In this document: in pieces, positions 35,258-46,500 of the stretch
Position numbering within the stretch: the stretch's first letter is position 1
Layout of the letters: the number at the start of each line of letters is the position of its first letter
Assembly: GCA_023653785.1 (NCBI GenBank)
Contig: JAMKCH010072154.1
Location: 1 to 64,000, forward strand
Direction: 5' to 3'
Source of the DNA: Ophioderma brevispina
Taxonomy: Eukaryota > Echinodermata > Ophiuroidea > Amphilepidida > Ophiodermatidae
DNA length: 64,000 bases
Program-made: the position numbers and the translations under genes
The notes under the pieces: generated by a model
The model's database searches: none
Seen by the model: the letters and a program-made list of their open reading frames with translations, nothing else
Told to the model about the DNA's origin: nothing

Positions 35258-35332
35258 GGTTTGATGGTGCAAAAAGTGTGGTGGAGGCTGAGAATCGGTA
35301 GTGCCTCTTTAACCATCTCCAATCATACTTAC

Positions 35333-35530
35333 AGCCAGCCTGTGTTTATAGATGGCAATCTTCTTGACCAGGTCCTTACACTTGATGCGCACCTTCTGAT
35401 CTGTGATGAGATGCTGGATGATAACGTCAGTCATGTTTTCACGAAAAGCATAGCGGTCACGATACAGACCATGAACAGTACTGAAGACGAGCTGGTAGTA
35501 GGCGATCGTACCATCCTGACACCCAACAGC
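35333..35530 (-). CDS. IFT122: IFT122 exon, GCQDGTI..STVHGLY block
   Basis: 198 bp, 66 intact codons, phase 0 at both ends. It begins [20 protein letters not shown] and ends [10 protein letters not shown]. Compared with human ([20 protein letters not shown]), nearly every residue is identical or conservative, including [20 protein letters not shown]. Donor is GTAAGTATG; the acceptor tract is T/G rich and ends CTTAAG. It spans the junction between two WD40 blades. It lies 76 bases from the end of the second copy of a ~390-bp direct duplication. Confidence 0.96.
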
Positions 35531-36024
35531 CTTAAGAACACAAGCAAAATAGAGATTGATAGACATGGGAAGATGGCAAGGTTTACACTTGGGAACTTAT
35601 TGATCAATGTCATATTGGCTGCATACAAAATTGAAGGAATGAGTCTTAACTGATGTCAAGCTAATAATTGTTTCCCAAGTTGCTTGTGTAAGAAACAATA
35701 TACTACTTGTACTTGGCTTGGGAAACTTACTACCAAAACTGACCTCGGGACATTTCTATATTTGTGTATCAAAGCTTCATTACTCTTATACACCATTCTT
35801 ATTCAGTGGGCGGGGGTTCTAGTATGCGAACATGCATATTATTGGTGTTGGCCGATTATAATGAGATGATAAACACAAGGGTTTACTGTGTAAACGTTAC
35901 ACAGTGCATGCAGCTAATATGGGCTGGTCCATTTTTGATCGTGGGGGTTAGTTTGGCCTTATAACTAATATAACTAAATCAGAAATATTTTTGGCCATTA
36001 AAACTATAAAAACTAAATAAAAAT

Positions 36025-36190
36025 GAGAATAAAATATAGGATTTGTTTTGCCTATCTAATATCGTGTCATTTTGGATGGGCAGTCCAATATTTTTATTGT
36101 AGTGCACCGGCATCCACTACTCTAAATATTGGACTGTCCATATGACACGATACTAGATAGGCAAAACAACAAATCCTATCTTTTATTCTC
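36025..36190. mobile_element. Palindromic MITE-like element
   Basis: 166 bp. Arms GAGAATAAAATATAGGATTT + GTTTTGCCTATCTAATATCG and the inverse ..CGATACTAGATAGGCAAAAC..AAATCCTATCTTTTATTCTC pair almost end to end, with a ~25-base loop rich in GTGCACCGG. Non-coding. Confidence 0.8.
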
Positions 36191-36367
36191 TAATTCCTTT
36201 CATCTTCAAAGAGTTTTGTCTTTTCTTTTGTTGCATCAGAATCTGACTGCTCAATACAGCTCCATGTGACTTTATTCTAATGAGATTGCTGCAAAAGTCT
36301 GATCTCTGATAAGTCTACTTTCATGGTTTAATAATTTTACAACACATGTTTACTCTAACATACTTAC

Positions 36368-36559
36368 CACATAGTTTTGATCAGGCCTGACCTGACAACA
36401 CCACACCCATGACGTCTGTTCCCCGATGGTTCCCAGCTGCACACCATCCTTGGTATGGAGATTAACCTGCTTGTTAGCGCCACCTATCACAAGGTATTCA
36501 CCACGTGAGAACCAACCGAGACAGCATGGATCATATCCAAGAGCCTTGTCCTTTGCAGC
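36368..36559 (-). CDS. IFT122: IFT122 exon, DKAL..NYV block
   Basis: 192 bp, 64 uninterrupted codons, phase 0 at both ends. It starts [13 protein letters not shown] and ends [15 protein letters not shown], closely matching the human block KDRALNFDPCC..EQNSWVWTCQAKPDSNYV. The internal [20 protein letters not shown] corresponds to a full WD40 blade ([20 protein letters not shown] in human). Donor GTAAGTA is consensus; acceptor TTGTTCATAG is acceptable. This intact exon shows that the locus is under coding constraint. Confidence 0.95.
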
Positions 36560-36629
36560 CTATGAACAAGAAATGTGGGTCAAAGTTGTTTTATCTGATG
36601 TACTGTAATACTGCTAGAAACATCTTTAT

Positions 36630-37000
36630 TTAAAGGTGTGTGTTCCTTTCGTCTTTGGGACCCCCCCCCCCCACCCCCCCCCCCCCCCCCCCCCGATTTA
36701 CCCGGAAGTAGTATCGATTTTGATATCAGACGAAAGGCCGTATTTTTCTCATTGTCGTCCTGAAATTTGAGCCCTCAAATCCATTTCATTCCCAAGATAT
36801 AAGCAAAAAACCGCCGTTTTAGTGGTTAACCATCAATATTAAGCACAGTATTGAATAGGCTTTGCAACATGCATTATTGCGTTTACCATCAAAACTGCAA
36901 GTTTGTTTTCCCACGGTACTTGATGGGGTGTATGTGCAAGTACCAGGCTCTCATATCAAGTAGAGAACACAATACACATAAATCGGAACAAGCACCTTTA
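36630..37000. mobile_element. MITE-like element, copy 2, with poly(C)
   Basis: Same family and orientation as 27,861-28,173. Left end TTAAAGGTGTGTGTTCC, right end inverse GGAACAAGCACCTTTAA. A C run with one A (36,661-36,694) replaces the short CCCCC of the other copy. Confidence 0.7.
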
Positions 37001-37228
37001 ATGAGCAACCTATTTTTTGCAAATTTTGAAAGAAACTTCAAATTTATAATAATAGAGTTCTCAAAATATTTTACAATGACCTTTTGTAAAAAGTTTATCA
37101 AAATAAACTGACACAAAGTAGGTTCTTGTCCATTCACAAATATTTCTTACTGCAAATGCAAGTCATTTCCTCATGAATTTAATTTGGTTAAAAATACTGC
37201 AAGTTGAAACTTACAAATCCCCTGGCAT

Positions 37229-37477
37229 TTAAAGGTGCATTTGTGATCCTAGCATCCTCGTTTTTGTTTATGGTTCATAAGATATCCTTGAAAAAAAAGG
37301 TTATTTCTGTAATTGTTGTCTATTTAAGTACAAATTTCTTCTAAAGTTGATCGAATCTGTGCGTGGGATTAGGCACACATACTACACTCAGGCCAATGGT
37401 TCAAATGATATAGAAATCTCAATTTCTTTGCAGTATGTTGAGGGGATGAGGCTGTGGATCACAAAATGCCCCTTTAA
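37229..37477. mobile_element. MITE-like element with TTAAAGG..GCATTTTGTGATCC ends
   Basis: About 249 bp. Left TTTAAAGGTGCATTTGTGAT + CC, right inverse GGATCACAAAATGCCCCTTT + AA. It shares only the outermost TTAAAGG with the neighbouring 36,630-37,000 family. A related terminus opens the window (bases 3-45). Confidence 0.65.
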
Positions 37478-37932
37478 GTATATAGATGAAATTGAAGGTT
37501 TTGGTATCAAATCTTGACTACAACCACCAAGTTTATAACCATAAAACCATTTGAAGTTATTTGACATTGGATGACCCCACATGTCTGGGCCTTATCAGGG
37601 TGGATACTCAGGTAGGCCCACCACTCACGGCTACTTATGATAAAACTGCGACTGTTTCCCCTTGTCATTTCCATTGCCGAGGGCACATGTGGTCCAATGC
37701 ATAAACCAACACACCAAAGGTTATGAGTTTGAGCCCCACTGTGGCCAATGTGTTTCACCCTTGAGTAAGACACATGCCTCAATTAATCCTCTCTACCGAG
37801 GTGTATAAATGGGTACCAGCATTATTCAATGTTGGGAAGATAACAGACTTGCTGTAGAGGTGGTGTAGCGATCCCCCTACAGCAACATTATATGGTGGAG
37901 TCTGACCCAAACACTTTGAAAGAGAGATATAG

Positions 37933-37977
<45 letters not shown>

Positions 37978-38176
37978 AAAAAAAAAAATCCTGTGTATAC
38001 AGATCCGTCCCCTTTTTTAAGCAACAAGAAAAACCCTTGTGTGATCCTAGTCAATGAATTATATGTGTATATGTACCTAGAGTGCTAAACCAAATTATCA
38101 AAGGATTCTATACAACTTTTACAAGGGCTTAATTTACTTTGTTTTCATGGAACAAAAAAATTTACTGCTGACATAC
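37478..38176. other. Intron with poly(C)-poly(A) block
   Basis: C run of 45 at 37,933-37,977 followed directly by 11 A to 37,988. No exon or inverted repeat seen elsewhere. Confidence 0.7.
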
Positions 38177-38252
38177 CTGTTTGCCATTGAGATAATAGAA
38201 TGACACTTTCTGTCCCCAATCCAACACAGCTAAGATGTCCTGTGGATCATCC
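38177..38252 (-). CDS. IFT122: IFT122 exon, [13 protein letters not shown] block
   Basis: A 76-bp exon: one base completing a codon, then 25 intact codons reading [18 protein letters not shown] and ending NGKQ, followed by donor GTATGT. Acceptor is TATTGTAG. It matches the human IFT122 segment [22 protein letters not shown] with almost no change. It forms a blade of the N-terminal WD40 domain and joins in frame to the exon at 36,368-36,559. No frame damage. Confidence 0.93.
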
Positions 38253-40230
38253 CTACAATAAAATCATACAACCTATTAAAATATGCCCATCACACAATGG
38301 AGGTGTAAAGAGATGTCCACTACCTCCTGGGCTCAAAATTATTTCATTCACTAGTGAGGACAAAGGGCTTTCATTTTGTGGTAATGAGAAGCCAAGTCAC
38401 AAAAGAAAGACATTTGAGGGTGGCAATAAAGGTAACCTCAAGGTTGGTGGCCTGAGGAGCCAAAAAACTTTGGCTAATTGGATGCTTTCACAATACTCTG
38501 GCTCATAATTACTTTAACATGAATATATTTTTAATCTTTCCCTGGAGCTGGCTAGTGCACAGAAGTGTTGGGAAAATTAAAACAAAACAAAACAAAAAAC
38601 AAAACAAACCTGTGTGCACTTAGTACTCTAGGTAGACAAGGATGAATATTTTAAATCTTTCCCTGGTGCACACAGAAGTGTTCAAAAAAAAAATCTGTGC
38701 GCACATGACTGGACTCGGACTGGCAAGCTAGGGTTGGGGGAGGAGTGATAGATGAACTCTCTAGGTATTAAGTCCCTAACAAACTATGCATCATTGGATT
38801 GCATGCATGCACAGTTCACAAAAAGGGGCTACGTATGGTATGTCCAAGAAATAATGAGCCTGAGTATAGGCTATTTCCAATTCCTCTGACAGTTAAAATC
38901 TGTGGGTAGAAATGGCTCATATGATAGATTGATGCAGCAATCTGATCAGTGAAGCTACAATGACCACCAATATCCATTGGTCATTGGTATGTTAGTTGTA
39001 AATGTCGTAGTATTTCTACTAATTAATATTAGGTTGTGTCGGGAAGAATTACATTTGTGCTGTACATTACGGGCAGAAAAAATGTGTACATCATCCTTTC
39101 TTACTACAAAGCGTAAATGTATGCAAACAAAAGTGCAACTTTTTTCTTGTATATTAAATCATAAAATTGAAAATCTTTTAGTCCAAAACTGTCTTATGGG
39201 CCAAAAAGTGACCACTCATTGGACACAAAAACAACTGTGCACTTATCATTTCATGAAATACAAAATGCGTGGATCAAGTTTGGGTTATAATATAAAGAAT
39301 TGGTACTTTTGTTAATAAAAAATATGGTGACACACCACAGAAAATTGTCAAAGAAAGTACTAGCCTAACTATCAGAGAAATTATGTGGTGGGATTTAATA
39401 CACACTACAGTATTTGTCAAAATACCTTGAGACATGTTGTAACAGTACGCCCACTTCCCAACAGTACGGAAGCAATGGTGGATTGTATGTACGCAGTTAT
39501 TGCAAAAGAGAGATGCTCACGTTTGTAATGTCCAAGGGATTATGAAAACACTGTTGTTAAGTCACACACAAAGATGATTTCATATATGGTTAATCGTTGC
39601 TACATTAGTCTGGTTCAGAGAGAACATATAAAATCCTAGTCAGTAGGTTCATAATTAGAGGGTTTGTTTTGAACATCCCACAATGCATTGCAATGTGCTG
39701 TATGATGGGTGCCAACTGGTACTGGTGACTACTACCTTCTCTCTTTCCTTTAATCTTATGAGTAAGGAGGTCCATAGGTATTTAGGTCAACTCAAATTTG
39801 GGACCCTTAATCAAGTTAAGATAAGAGGTGTGGCATACCCACTTTGTACGTTCAGTAATGCAACATTTCACACGACTGGGGAGTCATTGCCGTGTGGGCC
39901 AGTATGTAGTGCAAAATAAGGTCAACACTCTTACCGAGGTAAACTCCAAAAAATGAAAGTAGAACCCCGTTAAGGCCCCGAGTCACGGTGGCTGCTCGTT
40001 GGCAAAAGAGTGGCAGGGGTGCTAAAAATCTGCCGGATGATTGGGTGCCACCCCCACAGGTACCAGAAGAATCATCCCAGAGGCAACCTTCTAAGAAGAA
40101 TGAATGACAGCGGAGGGAAACTACAAAAATAGCGTAAGTATGCCAAAAGTCGCAAAACACCAAAACACACGACAAATGCAAGTTAAGCCGAATCTGACGA
40201 AAACGCTACTGTAGAGCAAGCCCCAAGAAA
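38253..40230. other. Intron, little recognised
   Basis: At about 38,525-38,700 a ~110-bp block (ATATTTTTAATCTTTCCCTG, GTGCACA.AAGTGTT, AAACCTGTGTGCAC-type) occurs twice in tandem. A plus-strand open frame at 38,977-39,315 matches no family I know. The RTE-like element may begin near 39,920. Confidence 0.4.
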
Positions 40231-40239
40231 AGGAAGCTC

Positions 40240-43220
40240 AAGCACCATAAATATTGGTAATTTGGAACGTGAGGAGAAACTCGCCAAAAGGACGTCATTG
40301 GGAAATTCTCCTGGAGAAAGCCACAGAAGGTTGATATAGAAATCCTGGTCTAGGTGAAAACACACATGAATGGAAAAAGAGACCCTCAAAATAAAGGAAT
40401 TTTATATCCTACTGTCTAGAAGAAGTGACGGAATAGGAGAGAATGGAACACCTTAGGGATCATGATATCCCAAAAAGATTCTCCGTTGTTTGTCAAGCTA
40501 TTGAAGCCAGTCTCACCAAGAATATAACAGCCAAATGTAATATGAAGGAGGCATAGTAAACATCATCCAGGTCTATTGCCCCCAATCTGACCACAGTTGA
40601 GAGCAGAAAGCGACAAGTGCTATGGACACCCGGCAGCTCCACATACAGAGAATCCCTAAGAAAGAAAGCCGCATCCTGATGGGGGATGCAATGCCAAACT
40701 AGGGCACAGACTCACCAGGCATGGAGCACCCAAATGGGTTAGATATGGACTTGGAAAAAATTCAAACGACAGAAGGGAAAAGCTCCTGGAATTCTGTACA
40801 CTCCACAAACTGGATGTATGCAAACTTATTCCAACACAAGGAGTGTAGAAAGGCAAAATGGACATCTCCATGTGGGCATTATAGAAACATGATGACTTCA
40901 TCATTACCCCAAACTGGACAACTTGAAACCTTTCAGAACTGCAGATCTCACTGCTCACCCGATGTCGGTTCAGACCACAACCTGGTGCTGGCTAAGGTGA
41001 AATTTATACCTTACCAAACCAAAAGTATTACAAACGTACCCAAGAAGTGAGTTTCAGTCGATTCAGCGACCTCACAATTGCAGCAGAATTCTGTGCAAAG
41101 ATAGGCGGTGCCTTTGGACCACTCTTCCCATTAGAAGCCACTGATGTTGAAGGGGTATGGACCAACTTCAAGGAAACGACCAATAAAATAACAGAGGAAA
41201 CAGGGTGGTGTGAAAAGGGGCCGGCAAATTAAGGGGTTCCCTGAAGAAGTAAGAAAGGCATGGTCATCAAAGAAGGACAGCAAAGGGATCCAAATGATGA
41301 ACCAACCCAAAGCACATAATAAGTCAACTACTCCAAAACTGACACAAGGAGGTAATATCACGTAAAGAGCTGGAAAGAAGACGTGCCTCGAAAGAAGGTA
41401 AAGAGATGGAAGATGCACATGCTAGGAACAACAGCCACAAACTCTTCCAGGTGTCCCGTAAAAACTAGCGAGGTGATGAAAGAGCTCAACTGCCAGCAGC
41501 TCGGCCAAAGGACCAAAAACATGGCTCCCTCAAAAACTGCTCAAGATACCGTAATGAAGTGCTGGGAAGAACTCTTCAGCAAACATCTCAACAATGAATT
41601 CCCCAGAGATGAAGTACTTCACTTCACTCAATCCCAAACCTGGCAATTCTAACTAAACAGGCATTGCCTTTCTCAATTTCAAGAAGTAGAAGAGGCCATC
41701 AAGAAATGAAAAATAACAAAGCATGTGGATGGGATGACATCTCTGCTGAAACCCTGAAAGCGGTGGCCCAGCTATGAGAAAGCTACGTGAAAATAATCAA
41801 CAGTGCTGGGTTAGAAGGGGAAATTCCAGAAGAATGGAGCAAGGGAATGAAATCAGTATACAAAGAAAGAAAGGTGAGAAGAAGAAACTAAGACTCTGCC
41901 AAATATAGAGCAATTACTTACTGTCCATCCCAGGGAAAAGTATTCTGTAGAATGATCCTGTGGGTGGAATCGGATCAGGACACCTAGATGACACTTGGAG
42001 AGGAACAATATGGATTGTTAGAAGCTCAAGAGGTAATACTGATGCTGTATTTATTGTTCGCCAAGTCCTAGAGAAGGCCAAAGTAGGAAGACGCATCATT
42101 CTATACACTGGAAACTTTAGTTAGATTTTAAAGAGCATTTGATACCATTGGAGATGAGGCACACTCTGGAAATGCTTAAGACCAATTGGAGTGGATTAGA
42201 CAGCAAGCTGGTAGACCTAAATGAAAGATGTATGAGCAAACCATATGTCAGTAGTGGTGAATGGGAAAACTCAAACTGCTAGTTCGAAGTCTTAGTTCGG
42301 TGTGAGACAGGGATGCCGTCTATCTCCATGCCTTTCATCTCTTCTTAAATTTGTTAATGAGAGGAGTTCAAAATAGGCCTCCGGAATCCAAATGGGAGAG
42401 ATTGAAAATCAACAACATTTGTTATGCCGATGACACAAACCTGGTGGAAATGGTCTTTGAAAAGTTACAGTATCCACAGAAGAACTGGGAAAAAAGCCTG
42501 CGCCCATGGGATGAAGATAAACCCATCTAAATGCCAGATCATGTCCGATGACCCAAGAGACAATCAACCCTTACCAGACAACCTATTGACAAAGTTAAGA
42601 TTTTGTCTTTCTTGGAAGTAAATGTGCCTTCAGTTAAGGAGGACATCAAAAGGGCCGTACAGAAACTGGCAGCATGGGGCATTTGGTAGACTCAGGAACA
42701 CCATCTGGAGCAATATGACATCAAAAATCGCTTCAAAGGCAGAATATAAACAATCTTTATACTCACCATTGCCACCGTGGAGCAGAGTCCTGGGTATTGC
42801 GCAAGACAGACTGCCAAAAGCTAGAAAGCTTTGAGATGAGATGTCTCCGGTCCACATCCTAGGAGTGAACCTTTGGACAACAAAATTAGAATGATGAAAT
42901 TAGACAGCGACTGAACATCACATGCACCATCACGGATGCAGTACAGGAGACGGCTGAAGTGTTTGGACATGTCGTCAGGTATTGCAGGAAGGGGAAACAC
43001 AGATTACCATACCAAGCCTATACGCAAAACTTAAAAGCGTGAGGAAGCAAGGTCGCCATACAGGCAAGATGGAAAGACCAGATCCCCAAAGACACAGGTT
43101 GGCTCCAAAATGCTGGAATCTATTGCCAAAGGGCAGACCAGATGAGGAGAATACTCATGAGAAAGCAAAGGGACACACCGTCTATGCAGTAAAGTCAAAA
43201 GTCAAAAGTCTGAAACTTTA
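40240..43220 (+). mobile_element. RTE-like LINE, degraded, endonuclease and RT
   Basis: Plus-strand fragments in order: WNVRR..PKGRHWEILLE (endonuclease start, ~40,260); MEHPNGL..LLEFCTLHKLDVC and LFQHKECRKAKWTSPCGHYR with SDVGSDHNLVLAKVK-like text (endonuclease end, 40,720-41,010); NNKACGWDDISAETLKA and EEWSKGMK (RT start, ~41,705-41,850); GVRQGCRLSPC (motif B, ~42,300); CYADDTNLVEMV (motif C, 42,424 region); EEL.KKACAHGMKINPSKCQ; AESWVLR and FEMRCLR; FGHVVRY and KDQIPKDTGW at the C-terminus. All frames are broken by many indels and stops. The order endonuclease-RT without a separate ORF1 fits the RTE clade. Confidence 0.85.
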
Positions 43221-44418
43221 AAAACCTTTCAGTACTTAGAGATAAAAGTACTCATTTACATGTAGTTTATAAGAACAACCAAGATATTCATGATATGCTA
43301 AAAAACCTAAGTAGTGCTTTGTGGGCTATAATGCGTGTGAAAGTTGCAGTTCAGTTTTGTATTGGCCTAAGAATATGACTTGTGTGGGATCCATGACCTT
43401 ATTGAGCCGTGAATAATTCGAAAAAAATTGGTGCATTGACGGGATGGAGGATTCAAATCCACCATCTGCTTCATAATCTACAAGTGAATATATAAAACAT
43501 CACATGTTATCTTGTGCATTTAGAACTTATGATAAGGCTCTTTTGTTTGTATTTTAGTCGAGTGGTCAAGAGCCCATTTAGCTCCATTTGTACCTTAGTG
43601 CCATGGGAAGGATTGTCTTATGTCCAACTGGACCATCAGACATCGTATTCATCAGAAAGCAGCGCCTAAGCCATATGCACAAGCCACTTACCTTTCTGCA
43701 CAAGTTTGAAACAAAAGTAAGAGCTTTCATGTGTTAGTTAATCATATCTATATGTGTAAAAGAAAAGTTGGAAAACCTAAAAACATCACGATTAACCATT
43801 GCAAATTTAGAATGAAAGAATGCTTCAGGCAAAGGAAAAAAACAAGGTTTGTCTCAGAAGATGATGCTCATTGGCTTTGATGATTGTTTTTTTTAGCGCA
43901 TTTTTTTAGGTTTTTTTAGAGGTTTACTCATTTAAATATTTTTTTAAATCACAAAAAAGGAAAAGGTGGTCCGACGAAGCAGCAAAAAATAAATAAAAAG
44001 GTGGGTCAAACATGCAATGAAAAAAAATAAAATCCTGCATTTTGCATTAGCATTTTTCCAAAATAAAAAAAATATAAAAAAAACAAATTTTGCATTTGCT
44101 TTTTTCACATTTATTCTGAGACAAACTTGTATTCTTTTGCCTTATTACTTTATGAAGTACCTGTGCATATATTAGAAAGTACAGACAATGATGAGCAAAT
44201 AGTTGTGAATATTCAACATTTGAAGAAATAATGGAAGTTTCAAATATAAAAATGCTAAACTGTTTGGCAACAAACAAAAATTTACCTGAAAATTTTCAAG
44301 GCTTCAACCAAAATTAACATTTCAACCTTTATAACCGATTAAATATGTGAAACAAACCATGGCACAAAAGCTAAAAATTATACCATGATGGGCTTAAACT
44401 GGTCCCGCAGAGGCTTAC
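43221..44418. other. Intron, nothing recognised
   Basis: AT-rich, with T-runs around 43,885-43,935 and A-runs around 43,980-44,085. No exon or transposon ends found. Confidence 0.4.
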
Positions 44419-44448
44419 CTTTTCCTTGGGGAATCTAGTGCTGTAAGT
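44419..44448 (-). CDS. IFT122: Candidate 30-bp microexon of IFT122
   Basis: A 30-base block lies between a strong acceptor (ATTTTCCTCCAG) and a strong donor (GTAAGC) on the minus strand. The next exon (38,177-38,252) needs two bases of a preceding codon. Read in that phase, the block encodes LTALDSPRKR and runs into DDPQDILAV. This lies where human long IFT122 isoforms have an acidic loop ending in DDSPRDDNLEERNDILAV, so an SPR-containing linker is plausible. Length is a multiple of three, so it could be skipped without changing frame. It is isolated between introns of about 6 and 17 kb, so it could be a chance match. Confidence 0.4.
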
Positions 44449-45104
44449 CTGGAGGAAAATAGTTTATGAAGTTTGGAAGAAATCACTGTAGGTATTTAAT
44501 TTTGTTTTCTCTGATCCTACCAATTCATAGAGATGCCAAGGATGTGAACAACAAAATCTGTCACACAATACTTGCAAACCAATTATTTCTGTTGGTTTGT
44601 TTCATTTAGATAAGTTTTCCTCAGAGAACCAGTAATACCATTAAAATGCCATTATGGTTTATGGAATGCCATTCTAATCTCCTTCCCAAATTATTTATGA
44701 AAGAAATGGTTCCTACTTTACTGTGTAAATCACATCTTGTTTGCATTGAGAACACATTCATAGCCATCAACCTCTCCAATGGTTTTACAATTTTAACTAA
44801 GTTTAAAAGTTATGGATTGTGATAGCCTACATGGATCTAATCAGAAATGCTTCACCTAAGTACTTCCCAACAAGGCAGGCCTTTAAATCCTCATACATCA
44901 ATACACACCCTAAATGCCCAAATCATGTTACTCTTAGTCTGATTGCAATGAGCACTACCTTGAAATTGGTAGAAAGCCATCTTTATCATTACTGAGCCAA
45001 TCAGTAGCATCATAAGAAAGGTGGTGAGGCTGAAGAGAATGAATATTTCAGAGTATTTTGTAATTTTTTACTCAAATCACCATATCATTAATTAACCAAT
45101 AGAC

Positions 45105-45168
45105 AATTTGCACGATCCCCATAATGCATCTCGTATTGTGCCCATATCCATCCAGAAACTTGTACCAG
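45105..45168. repeat. Left arm of a 64-bp inverted repeat pair
   Basis: ACGATCCCCATAATGCATCT and CGTATTGTGCCCAT pair with 46,021-46,084 in inverse orientation (about 9 mismatches in 64). The enclosed 850 bp include the TGACCT-rich repeat. Confidence 0.8.
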
Positions 45169-45220
45169 CCTGAAGTCAGCTAAAGTCATACGGTTAAGAG
45201 CGTAATATCAATACTAAAAA

Positions 45221-45842
45221 ATACATCGGTCCTCGGACCGCTTGTGTCGCCTGCCGTCGCGGTTAGTGAATGATAGGCCTAAATGACCTTTGATGTGATC
45301 TTGATATGTGGACTTTGACCTCAGCAACAAATAGGGGATCACCATGTTGCACCTATGACACACGTTTTTGGTTCCAATTGAACTCTCAACTTTCATATGA
45401 AGGTCAAATTTAATTTCAGCCTATTGTGTCAACTTGCCTCATATGACCTTTTAACCTTGGCATGTGACTTTGACACTCTCCAACAAAGAGGAGATCCCAT
45501 GTTGCCCTATATTCACGTTTGGTTTTCAATTGAACTTCAAACTTTCATATGAGGTCAATCTTACATTTTCACCTATTTTAAGCAACTTGACCTCACATGA
45601 CCTTTGACCTTGGCATGTGACCTCTTTGACCTCATCAACAAGTGGGGGATGCCATGTTGTTGTTGCACCTGTGACCCAATTTGGTTTAAATCCATCAAAG
45701 TATGGTGAATATTACAGATGCCAAATGTAAACCCTTTTCACTAACAGACATCAACACAAATACATATCATCACAACAGACTACAACAACATTGGACAATT
45801 TCTCCCTATGTCTTCCGTGCCTTAGGGCATGCTACACAAAAA
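45221..45842. repeat. TGACCT-rich interspersed repeat, copy 2
   Basis: Collinear with 25,632-26,250 and in the same orientation: ATACATCGGTCCTCGGACCG, CGCCTGCCGTCGCGGTTAGT, three degenerate tandem units with CCATGTTGC and GAGGTCAA, GACCTTTGACCTTGGCATGT at about 45,600, and an end in CCGTGCCTTAGGGCA. Its minus strand keeps a small GLSFTNRDGRR reading shared with copy 1; this follows from DNA identity and is no proof of coding. Confidence 0.75.
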
Positions 45843-46020
45843 CTTGACCTACTGCTGACCTTGCAAGTTGAAGTGTAAGTCAGGCTCGCTTGGTTTTTTG
45901 TTCCTATGATATCTTCTTACATTCGTAAGATTAACCGTCACGTGAAAATGTACTTTTTTTGTATTTATTTTAGGACTCATTGACAAGAACGAACAACAGA
46001 ATTTTTTGTAAACATGAACT

Positions 46021-46084
46021 CTGGGACAAGTTCCCTGATGGAAATGGGCACAATACGAGATGCATTACGGGGATCGTACAAATC
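46021..46084. repeat. Right arm of the 64-bp inverted repeat pair
   Basis: Inverse of 45,105-45,168, together outlining a possible ~980-bp inverted-repeat element at 45,105-46,084. Confidence 0.8.
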
Positions 46085-46149
46085 GTGTTTTGCAAATACT
46101 GTGAGAAAGAATGGATTCAGTAGGAGTATCATAGTACAAAGTTCATCTA

Positions 46150-46500
46150 CTATATGGGTGGATCCAGTATGAGTATCAGAGTGCAAAGTTTGTCTCATGT
46201 ACAGATGGATTCAGTATGAGTATCAGAGTGCAAAGTTCATCTACTGTATGGATGGATCCAGGAGTATTAGAGTGCAAAGTTCATCTACTGTATATATGGA
46301 TCCAGTGGGTGTGTCAGAGTGCAAATTTCATCAGATGTATATATGGATCCAGTGGCAGTGGAAGTATCAGAGTGCCAAGATCATCCATTGTAGGATGGAT
46401 CCAGTAGGAGTATTAGAGTGCAAAGTTAATCGGCTATATGGATGGATCCAGTAGGAGTATCAGAGTGCAAAGTTCATCCACTGTATGGATGATGGGAAGT
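46150..46500. repeat. Minisatellite, ~45-60 bp units
   Basis: About seven units of GGATCCAGTAGGAGTATCAG + AGTGCAAAGTTCATC + TACTGTATGGAT, with size and base variation. A plus-strand open frame (46,197-46,454) simply translates the repeat. Confidence 0.85.

Noticed and set aside
46197..46454. Plus-strand open frame with repeated MDPVGVSECK-like text
   Set aside because: It is the translation of a ~45-60 bp minisatellite; unit length varies and the frame is not preserved throughout.
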